29,762 bases of DNA, from NCBI GenBank assembly GCA_030374735.1, contig JASCIV010000236.1, forward strand, positions 1-29,762, read 5' to 3'. Position 1 is the stretch's first letter; each line of letters starts with the position of its first letter. This stretch comes from Gracilaria caudata. Taxonomy: Eukaryota > Rhodophyta > Florideophyceae > Gracilariales > Gracilariaceae. The notes under the pieces were generated by a model, which saw nothing but the letters and a program-made list of their open reading frames with translations, made no database searches and was not told the DNA's origin. A program made the position numbers and the translations under genes. Below are positions 11,459-19,396 of this stretch, one piece after another.

Positions 11459-11623
11459 TATGAACAATGCTGAAGGTTCACTGTCAGTCCCCGTGACAAT
11501 GAACAATCATAATGAAGGTTCACTGTCATGACGAGCGGAAATGATCGTTCATTATGAACGTTCACTCTCATGAAGAGCGGCAATGAACGTTCATTATGAA
11601 CGATTCCTGTCATGATCTGAACG
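11459..11623. repeat. 42-bp tandem array with palindromic core, about 4 copies
   Basis: Copies start at 11498, 11540 and 11582, with a more diverged copy before them. The unit contains variants of AATGAACGTTCATT (perfect at 11582-11595, its own reverse complement), followed by atgaacgttcact and gtcatgaagagcgg. GTTCATTATGAAC forms a second overlapping palindrome. It lies about 150 bases before the ATG of the tyrosine recombinase gene. Such iterated palindromes are typical binding sites for dimeric DNA-binding proteins or could form cruciforms; which applies is unknown. A minus-strand frame reads through it in 14-residue periods, but I take that as a by-product of the 42-bp unit. Confidence 0.8.
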
Positions 11624-11772
11624 GATGGAAGCGAATCTAGAAAATCTTTTGGCAACTTTTTACACCACGGCAAGGGATTGTGCTCAAGTGATCCATTTCT
11701 CTTTTTGCCCGTGTAGTTCGTTTGTCTTCCATGATTGTGACGTGATCGAGTGCAGTATTGGTTGACGGTACC

Positions 11773-12977
11773 ATGAATCGGAAGTATGATGCCCTTGTCA
11801 ACCGATGGAAAGGAAAGCCTCGAAGACACCGCAAACGAGAAGCTCAACGTTTTGAATCGATCCATCCCGTCGAGGACCTCGTGCAAACAGCTAACAGCGA
11901 GGCAACAAAAGCCAACACAAAAGAGGCGGAGCGTTTGTTACTCGCGTTTGCGTCGCATATTCATGCTAAAGATTCTTCTGTTTTTAGAAAGGAAAGCTCA
12001 ACGATTGTAATCAATCTTGTCGCCCAGCATTGTAACTATGGAAAGGACGACATGTTCACGTACGAGTCCGTTTTGGCTCTCTGTCAAGAACTTCGAAATA
12101 TTTATTTGAGTCGTGGCCACCGTTCTGCGTTGAATCCTAACGGAGGAGAATGTGGTTTCGGAAATCCATTAATAGGAAATGAGGATCTAACTAGATTTTG
12201 GAAAGCCTTTCGTGTCACTTATTCTCGTCAAGGAAACTTGCAGTTTCGAGCACGTCCATTAGCCGCTCACCTTGTTTGTGACATTTCAGAAAAGTTTTGG
12301 TTTGGACATGGAAGAAAAGTTGCAGCATGCGACGTGTTACTGCACGATATTTTTGTGGTGGGCCTCAATCTTGGTTTAAAGTATGATGAATTTTTGATGC
12401 TATCGTACCAACATTGTTCCACTTCTGGTCACGGCATAACCTTTACCATACCTGCGGCAACAAAAAACTCTACAACGGAAAGGGTTTACGAACTTCGGGA
12501 ATGGACGGGAAACACGACAATGAGGTACTCGTTACTTATGGACCCTTTTGTGGCGCTTCTTTCGTGGTTGTGTATTCGGGGACCTTTTGAAGGGTATCTA
12601 TTTTGCAATTTGAAGGAAACAAACGCCGCTATCTTGTGCAACTTGACGCAGTGCTTTCGGTGGAAACGTTTAAGAATCTACTCCGTTCCGGCCTGATGTC
12701 CGTTGAAATTGGAGAAGGTGACGCTAGAGCTTATTCTGGTCATTCTTTAAAGCACGGATATGTTCAGCTCCAAAAATTGTTGGGATACGAAGATGAATTT
12801 ATAGTGGAACAGGTAAAGTCAACGGAGTTTGCATCCTATTCAAACTATTGCGAGAAAAACAACGACTGTCAGTCACATCTTTTTCGTTTTAGCTGTCTAG
12901 ATGCGTTTTTGAACCGTGCTCGTACGCTTGGCGATGAACATGAACAGATAGAAGACTTCAACGAGAACCTTATGTGA
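11773..12977 (+). pseudogene. Divergent tyrosine recombinase (Crypton-type), one frameshift
   Basis: The first ATG is at 11773 (MNRKYDALVNRW). The frame runs to about 12640, where a one-base slip moves it into the frame ending at the TGA at 12975-12977; joined length is about 400 codons. The N-terminal half is helical with a basic start (KPRRHRKREAQR). The catalytic half shows LGLKYDEFLML, where tyrosine recombinases have G-L-R-x-x-E; a beta-rich segment; GYLF; then YSGHSLKHGYVQL, the H-x-x-R box; and a last conserved Tyr in ASYSNYC. Both arginines of the catalytic set are Lys (AAG at 12379-12381 and 12750-12752), and the usual His or Trp before the tyrosine is Val. Enzymes of this fold cut and rejoin DNA through a covalent tyrosine link. 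This copy looks inactive or repurposed. The Crypton assignment rests on the overall pattern and lack of terminal repeats. Confidence 0.65.
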
Positions 12978-13172
12978 AGCAAACAGAAAAAGCATTTCAC
13001 GGATTGCACAGGCTGTGTGGTCACCTTCTCTGAAAAGTGATTCTCATAACGAATCAGAATGTTCCATTTCATATTTTGCACATCGCTATGGACCTTCTGA
13101 CTTTTACTGGCTCAGCAATATATCGATTCACATCGTCTCCCGTGACGAACAAGCGCTAGACCATGACTACGA

Positions 13173-13863
13173 CTATATAAATTTTAGGCGCCCCCTCCAC
13201 TTTCGTAAGCAGTTCGATATTTTCGCATCAAGGGGCTCGTTGTTCCCGACGTTGTTCTTGTTATGGAGCGGTGGGGGTTTCGAGCTTTCTCCATTGAGAA
13301 TTCTAAGCTGCTCCGTAGTGGCGCCAGTGTTCTTCCGATCATTGTAAGCCGAGAACAATACATTTATGTGGAGGCGTCTCATCCAGTTCACGTACTGGAC
13401 AACCACAGTTCCGGCCCTTCGAAATTCATTTGGCACTGATGTTGATATAGACACAATTGGTGTAGAGCAACGACTGCTTCTTGAGATCCTTTGCTGCGAT
13501 CAAAGACCAATTCGATAGTTTCCCTCGCATATGAAGATGGCTTACTAAAGAAGGAGCTCGATGTTTTTTTCTTGTTTCAATATCGTTCCATTGAGGTGCA
13601 TACAAAGATTCTAGTTTCTTCAATTCCATTTGCTCGAGCTCTAATGCAAGCTCTAAGCGTTCTATAGAATCAGAATTGAGCCTCGCCCGGCAACAATCGC
13701 TCGTGAGAACATTTACACCCTGAATACCGCGAATGTCTACTACAAGCAGTTCAGTGACGACAGCAGCGGTGTGACACGACGCGCAATGACAACAAAGTGC
13801 AGAAGCATTCTTCGAAGCGGCGACGGAGGCTTTTGAGAGAGCGTCACTCAGATCTGGAATCAT
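13173..13863 (-). pseudogene. Unknown ORF convergent with the recombinase gene, frameshifted
   Basis: The ATG at 13863 (MIPDLSDALS) begins a frame that shifts near 13440 and ends at the stop at 13173. The frame is also open upstream to 14052 with a Q-run and Arg/Ala-rich text, so the true N-terminus may be earlier. It shows a cysteine cluster (CCHCASCH), a strand-rich segment (ELLVVDIRGIQGVNV) leading to a CC pair, then a coiled-coil stretch (IERLELALELEQMELKKLE). A Cys cluster, then V-D-I-x-G-I-x-x-V, then paired Cys loosely recalls the CxC modules of KDZ transposases, but nothing else of that family is visible. It ends 195 bases from the recombinase stop, tail to tail, so both could belong to one element. 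Confidence 0.35.
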
Positions 13864-13989
13864 TGAGACAAAAAATGACAGTACAGGAGCTCTAATGCGG
13901 TTTTGCTGCTGCTGTCTGAGACTCTGTATAGTTGTAACCGCTGCTCGTGGATTGGGATGACGCGCTAACGCTAGGCGAGTAGCAGCAGG

Positions 13990-15404
13990 TTGTGCACCAA
14001 AACGAAGTTGGGGAATTACATTACTCTGTGGTCTTTGAAGGCATTTATGATCTCATGGAAGTCGACGAAGGAGTGTTGGGCCGTGTGCCCCAACTTCTAC
14101 ACGTGGAGCAAAAGCGAGTCTGGGTCATTGGTTGGGACGGATCACAGCGGATGCGCGCGACGGCAGCAGTTGCACGACCGGCTTGTACAGCCTGCCAAGG
14201 AAGAACGCCGTTGCACTCTATCGCTTCGGCCATATGCGACGTGTTTCCTTCTCTGAAGGCGCGGTTGCAGAGATGCCTGCCTGATGTGAACAGCGCTTCT
14301 ATCACGGCCACGTGTGCTTAAAACTAAGCCAAGTGCCATGGCATGATTCCGACCACACGGGGCGGTGGCGGTCGGCCCCTCTCGTCAGCAAGGCGTCCAC
14401 CATGGCAAAGTGTCCATGCGCAGCAGCTGCGAGATATCTTGGCATCTTCTGGATGCCATAAGCCTTACAATTTTCTTCGGAGACGTTCCTTGCTGCGCCA
14501 AAAGCTCAACGCGCGCGTTGTCCCTTTGACGGCATGCTGCCCAACGTAACCCGTAGGGTGCATCGGCTTTGCTTCACGCCGAAACGCAGCCAGGGCCTGT
14601 TGTAGCTCCCAGATGAGCTGCCCCTGAGCGTGTTACACGCGCTCATAGCGCATGATGGCGCGCAAAAGTCCCATCATCTTCGCCAAATCTCGGACGTGGC
14701 GACCATTTGCCGGACTTAGACGTGCTGACGAGTAACATGGTGGACGCGACGCGCACGAAGACTGGCATGGTTTTGGAGCAGAATGACTAGGAGATGTGGC
14801 GAAGACCATGCTCAACGAAGTCTTGGAAGGTGCGTTGCTCACGGCGCCTAACCACGAAACTATCAGGGCACGTTTCGCTGAGTGCGACTGGGTGCCACAG
14901 GAGGAGACCAGTTGGAGCGTCGCTGTAATGGACCGTACCTAAAAGCACTTCTTACCCGCGGTCCCGGAATTGTTGGAGGCGCTGTTGAAGAGCACTCTGT
15001 GTAGATGGAAAATGTGACTCTGCGTGGTGATCGCAATGACAACAATGCTGCCCACCGAGAGGCAGGGAACCCACTGCAGAAGAGCGTCGAGGCCATTTAA
15101 TGACGCGCGGAAGCTGTTCGTTTTGTGCCGGCGGAATGGGTAGTGCAATCGTGAGGCAGATACGCTACATGGGTTATCTACAAGATGCAGGTGGTCAGAT
15201 CTACTTATGTCCTCCAACTAACTTCATCAGTGCAGAGCAGAGATGAAATGATAATCATTCATAAGGATCTAGGTTCTCAGGGATAGAACCCTGTGTTTAC
15301 TAACTAATGCACCGTCAAGGGCAGTGCTAGATCGCCGGCACCCGGTGTGTGCAACGCAAGCATGGTGCTGCGTAGCACGCCGGCTGCTGCAGCTATCTAT
15401 TTCG
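13990..15404. other. GC-rich island, coding-like scraps only
   Basis: Composition becomes GC-rich after about 14050. Plus-strand scraps read like protein in alternating frames (for example RVWVIGWDGSQRMRATAAV near 14120, and MLNEVLEGALLTAPNHETI followed by RARFAECDW near 14810), broken by stops and shifts. I recognise no domain. A short hairpin, GGTTCT/AGAACC with a 7-base loop, occurs near 15280-15300. Confidence 0.35.
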
Positions 15405-15767
15405 CTCCTAATACGCATTTTGCGCGCAGTGATGTGTGACGACGGAAACTTTAAGACAGGCAATATGGCTGACATATATAGTGTAGCCACGACTTGCAGG
15501 GGACTCAACGTGCCGGCGATGGGGACGCTAAACCAATCCCATACAAATGCGCGCGTGGTGGAAAAGGAGAGAGATGGGGCATTTGACCATACCACATTAA
15601 GGTCCGACGTCCTGGTGCTCGGCGCAATGGTGTCGCCGCGAGAGGTAAACGCCTTGCTGCAGAAAGATAGGGCATTGCCGAAGCGGCTTGAGTGCGAAAT
15701 CATCTCTAAAGTGACAAAGGGCGTGTTGACAGGTTGCGGGCTGTCGGCACCTAGTCTTTATCGATAA
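15405..15767 (+). pseudogene. Possible PiggyBac-like transposase fragment
   Basis: The frame from about 15405 to the TAA at 15765-15767 reads DDGNFKTGNMADIYS, GLNVPAMGTLNQSH, then LRSDVLVLGAMVSPREV. PiggyBac transposases have D-x-F-x-T, about 15 residues, then G-x-x-A-x-G-T-x-x-x-x-R, then W-x-D-x-x-x-V-x-x-L-S. The first two elements fit in order and spacing; the Trp and the last Asp do not. The fragment is too short for a firm call. Its base composition is richer in G and C than the hAT element that follows. Confidence 0.25.
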
Positions 15768-16271
15768 GAAGGCCATAAAATGACACTGGTGGCTGGAAGA
15801 TCGGCGGCAGAGAACGCCATGACGGGTGGCGTATGTAGGCTGTTCGTGAGCTCGAGCTATGGAAGAGATCTCGTGTTTCAAACTTTCTTTGTAGGAAGGG
15901 TGCAAACGTATTTTTGTTAGCAAATGTAGCCCGCAATGAATGTACATAAAGGTTGACATAAAGCTTTGAGGTATCAACATAGCATAGATGGATCATGAGA
16001 TCAAAGCTTGTAATGATCGATGATATGATTAAATGCAGTTTTTACAGGTAGACTAAACATTGTCGTCCATGAAATTGTGGAGTTGCTACTATCACTATAC
16101 CAAATATGAAAGTCAATGCAGACTAAATGAATACGGCATTGAAGTTTCAGGTTACTCATAAGGCTAAAATTTTGCCCATTTTTGGTGGTTGTTGTTTTGA
16201 ATGAGAGATTAAAGCAGTCGGAAAGCAATTGTCTTTGCGTTCTACAGAAAAGTGTGGGAATGTGCAGATTA
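15768..16271. other. Spacer left of the hAT element
   Basis: AT-rich sequence without a supportable frame, repeat or terminal structure. It is the sequence the hAT element's left target-site copy borders. Confidence 0.4.
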
Positions 16272-16279
16272 CTTGTGTT
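16272..16279. repeat. Left 8-bp target-site duplication (cttgtgtt)
   Basis: It is identical to 18790-18797 and directly abuts the CAGGGG end of the hAT element. Confidence 0.9.
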
Positions 16280-16441
16280 CAGGGGTTGGTGCAATCCGAT
16301 TGCAGTCAATTGCAATCTACCTGGGAGTTTGCAATCTCGATTGCAATCGCCTTCACTTTCGGCAATCCTGATTGCAATTATTGAGCTCTGCAGCAATCGG
16401 ATTGCAATCCAGCATCATTTATGCAATCGAATTGCAATCGC
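16280..16441. repeat. Left terminal inverted repeat and subterminal GCAATC palindromes
   Basis: After the CAGGGGTTGG tip, six or more units of the form GCAATC, one to three bases, GATTGC occur, for example GCAATCCGATTGC at the start and GCAATCGAATTGC near 16421. hAT transposases bind short motifs repeated near their ends, so these are likely transposase sites. Units are paired as inverted copies rather than scattered single hexamers. Confidence 0.8.
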
Positions 16442-16645
16442 AGCGCAGCTTAACCAAAACAAAAGACAAAATCTTTACCAACGAGCTTAAACAAGTTACT
16501 TACCTAAGCACAAAGACCCCCCACATTCTGCTTCAGAAGATAAGCTGCTTTCTGGAAAAGCTCAGCGTCCCAAAACCTTTCATTGACTCGTAAAAACAGT
16601 ATATAGCTTCGAAAAGTTGCGGTGTAGTTTTCATGCGGTTTTGAG

Positions 16646-18330
16646 TCAAGTCATTATGGGAAATCGACCACAAACGTTCCACCTTGGCAGCTGAACCCAG
16701 TATGAAATCACAACTTCTGTAGATATCTTTGGAAACATTTCTGAGGTGCTTTGTCCAAGGCGCTCAACGAAAGAGGTCTTCTTTCCAGCTAAATTCTGCG
16801 ATGAGTCCACGGTCACCTTCTGCTCGTCGTCCATCAACATGTGGCATGCAACGCGCTCTTCGTCGGTCATTAGATGGGCTTCACCGCACTGTATTTTAAG
16901 GACACCATTCTTGAAAAGCATGTCAGTAAGAAATTCTGCATCGCTGGCAATGTACTTGTCCTTCAGAAAACAAGGATAAAATGGATATTCGTCGTCATGA
17001 AACCAAGAAGACACTTGTTCCACCAGCATATTTAGCGCTTCTTGACAGCGATAAAGCGGCAACTTGCGGGTCTGTAAATACTTGGCGCAACCATCTACTT
17101 CTGAAAGCTGTGCACAATATCGTTGGAACTTATTCTCGAAGAACAGCAAGCTATTCACAGTAGGATCGGCGCGATCATCCTGACTGACTTCGATAAGCTG
17201 GTCACGAATCCTTAGAAACCTCTTCAGGGTGTACAGTTTTCCGGACCACCGAGTCTGGTTGTGCAGGATTGGTTGCAAGTCGAAAAGATTACGCAAAAGC
17301 GCAGCATTTTCGAGACGCTGCTGGCACTGCACCGTTGTCTGATACACGCAATCGATTGTGTAGTTGACATCAGCGGTCGTCTCGACCATATGAATAACCT
17401 CTAAGTCCAATAAATTACTCTTGCACGCAACATGAGGTATCCTCAGCAAGCGAGCCACATATTTTTGTTCACGTTGGCGTTCTCCGCGGTCTGGCATAGT
17501 ATCCACTGCATCGCATCGACACCGTAGAAGTGAAACATGTCAATGATATGTTGAGCGTGCGTGTTCAGCGTGCGTGTCCGCAGTAAAACGTACTGCTTCT
17601 TCGTTGGAAGTGTGAAATGCAACATGTTCATCCTCGTGCAACTGTTCCTCCTCATCAGTATTCGCCATCGGAGAGCACGACAGCAGTACCAATTCGACAC
17701 GACTGTTATGCTGCTTAGTGGGAGAGGGTACTTCTCCAGAGGCCACTTTCACATAAGAGGCAAAGAGACCAATGTAGTGAATTTCACCGCACGTCCTACC
17801 ATCATGCAGTGTAGCACCTCGATTTGCGCATTGCAGCTCAGACCCAATTCGTTCCTCGACGAGCTCAGTAAGTTTGAGGATACTTGTCGGACGGTTCGAA
17901 GTGTGAACCTCGCATTTTGTTTGGAAAACAGGCGTACTTCCTTGTCCTCGACAATGGACAAAGGCATGTTTTTGAACACAATCAAACGGATTTATTCGTG
18001 CAGAGCGTGTTGCTTTTCCGTCACAGTAGATAGGTAAGGTCGAAAGTGAGCGGACGAAAATAGATTCTGCTTTTGTTTGAGGTTGGTGAAGTAGATTTCT
18101 TGTAAAACATTTTCGTCGCCATCAGCAACGCCAGTTTTCAAGTATCGATACGGGTTTACAAATCCAGTGTTCTTCTGAAAGCAAATGACCCGATTCTGTT
18201 CTCGGAAAAACTCGTTCAGACATTGATACACAAGGTGCGGTTTTGGAGAATGCTTTCCATCTTTGGAGCCGATGGGCTTGGCCTCTTCGCACAGAAATAC
18301 GCAAAGGAGCGTGACAACATCCTAAAGACA
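16646..18330 (-). pseudogene. hAT transposase, broken by frameshifts and a stop
   Basis: Read from about 18330 down: LCEEAKPIGSKDG, QCLNEFFREQNRV, PYRYLKTG; an in-frame TAA (17992-17994); FKNMPLSIVEDKEVRLF, the hAT N-terminal helical block; a shift near 17750; LLSCSPMANTDEEE and FTADTHAEH; a shift near 17570; DMFHFYGVDAMQWI and TAENANVNKNM; a shift near 17450; ARLLRIPHVACKSNLLDLEV, the conserved C-x-x-H-x-x-N-L region with His replaced by Lys; TRWSGKLYTLKRFLRI, the hAT T-R-W-x-S box; stop at 16646. The order and spacing match hAT transposases with a long ribonuclease-H fold interrupted by a helical insertion. Three shifts and one stop make it non-functional as read. The C-terminal dimerisation block is not clearly recognisable. 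Confidence 0.8.
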
Positions 18331-18628
18331 TGGGTTGGGAATTTTGGCGTTCATTGTGTGCGCTGTAGAAAGACAAATGATGTGAAGGATAGGTCGAAAG
18401 GAGATTGTGGAGTAGTGAGCTGTGTGGAGTTACCTTGTCTCACGGAAAGAGTTTAAGTAGTTCAAAGTTGTAGCTGCCATTTTGTGAGTATTGAACTGTG
18501 TTAAGCTGTTTTAAAGTCGACAGTATTCAGTAGGAATTTGTTGAAAGAAGCGATATTCTAACGATACATAACGGTTTAATTGCGCAGCTCGCTTTCTCAA
18601 ACGTTCTTTCGCGTCGTGAAGTGCCACT

Positions 18629-18789
18629 GGATTGCAATATGATTGCAATTCGGTTCACTTTCTGCAATCGAATTGCAATCCTGCCGTTGAGAAGCAATCT
18701 CGATTGTAATTACGTCATGCTGAACCAAATGTGATTCCAATCTGTGATTACAATCGATTGCACAAGCAATCGATTGCAGCCAACCCCTG
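18629..18789. repeat. Right subterminal GCAATC palindromes and terminal inverted repeat
   Basis: This mirrors the left array: GATTGCAATATGATTGC near 18631, GCAATCGAATTGC near 18666, and two adjacent perfect palindromes CAATCGATTG (near 18752 and 18767) just before the CCAACCCCTG tip. Confidence 0.8.
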
Positions 18790-18797
18790 CTTGTGTT
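18790..18797. repeat. Right 8-bp target-site duplication (cttgtgtt)
   Basis: It is identical to 16272-16279 and abuts the CCCCTG end of the hAT element. Confidence 0.9.
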
Positions 18798-19294
18798 AAT
18801 GAAAGACGTAAGATTCAGGAAAAAAAACTTTTCTTTACAGAGCATGTTCTAATACGAAAAGACGGCAGTGCTACTGATGCTTCTTATGGGGGGAGGATGT
18901 TCTGTCCTTTTTGTCGGGCATCAAACTGCAGTGAAACGATTTTAAGTCAAACATGAACAATATAATAATAATTTCGTGTTTATCATGCTTCTTGCAAGAA
19001 AAAGCAACGCTTGATATCAATTTTTCTGTTCATATTGGATTTCAAACTAGTAAAAAAAGTTGAGTACAATTTTCGACAACAACGTAACGATTGAGCATAA
19101 TGTTATGTAGTTCAAGTGAAAATATTGGTGGAGTGTTCGAGTAATATCTTGGTACAGGGGTCAAAAATTTTTAATGAGAAGAAGACCTATTATGGCTTCA
19201 AGTGTTCCCTGTGTTGTGGAAGAACAGTAAACGGATATCGATTTTCAATATATTGGGTGACCCCTCATTTTGTGTACTGCGATGTTAAGAATGG
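18798..19294. other. AT-rich spacer between hAT and Tigger-type elements
   Basis: No supportable gene. It contains short CAGGGGTC and GACCCCT strings (19156 and 19259) that recall element tips but lack matching partners or duplications. Confidence 0.4.
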
Positions 19295-19296
19295 TA

Positions 19297-19325
19297 CAGT
19301 CGACCCCCTTATACAGTGCACCCCT
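19297..19325. repeat. Terminal inverted repeat of the Tigger-type element
   Basis: The tip CAGTCGACCCCC continues with TTATACAGTGCACCCC. TA at 19295-19296 would be half of the target duplication. Confidence 0.65.
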
Positions 19326-19396
19326 GTGTAGAACAGAATCAAAGTGCACTATAGTGGTAGTGCATCATAAGGAGTAGAGAACGTTTACTGGAAGAA

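Larger units (their letters stand above)
16280..18789 (-). mobile_element. Complete hAT-superfamily DNA transposon, 2510 bp
   Basis: The left end begins CAGGGGTTGGTGCAATC. The right end, reverse-complemented, begins CAGGGGTTGGCTGCAATC, so the terminal inverted repeats agree for the first ten bases and then continue with a one-base offset. Both ends are flanked by the identical 8-bp sequence cttgtgtt (16272-16279 and 18790-18797), the length of duplication hAT transposases make. Inside both ends lie arrays of GCAATC/GATTGC palindromes, and between them a minus-strand hAT transposase remnant. An intact duplication with a broken transposase suggests either insertion of an already defective copy moved by another transposase, or decay since insertion with the flanks spared by chance. 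Confidence 0.9.

Noticed and set aside
11356..11886. Minus-strand gene with 14-residue repeats
   Set aside because: The periodic text follows directly from the 42-bp palindromic array and the frame overlaps the recombinase start.
15280..15345. tRNA-like hairpins on the minus strand
   Set aside because: A T-arm-like stem is present, but acceptor and anticodon stems do not pair.
16646..18330. Introns as the explanation for the split hAT transposase
   Set aside because: The frames join with overlaps of a few codons rather than across removable segments with GT-AG borders.
19156..19325. A 170-bp element with CAGGGGT tips
   Set aside because: Only seven bases match at the tips, flanking 8-mers differ, and the right tip lies inside the Tigger-type terminus.
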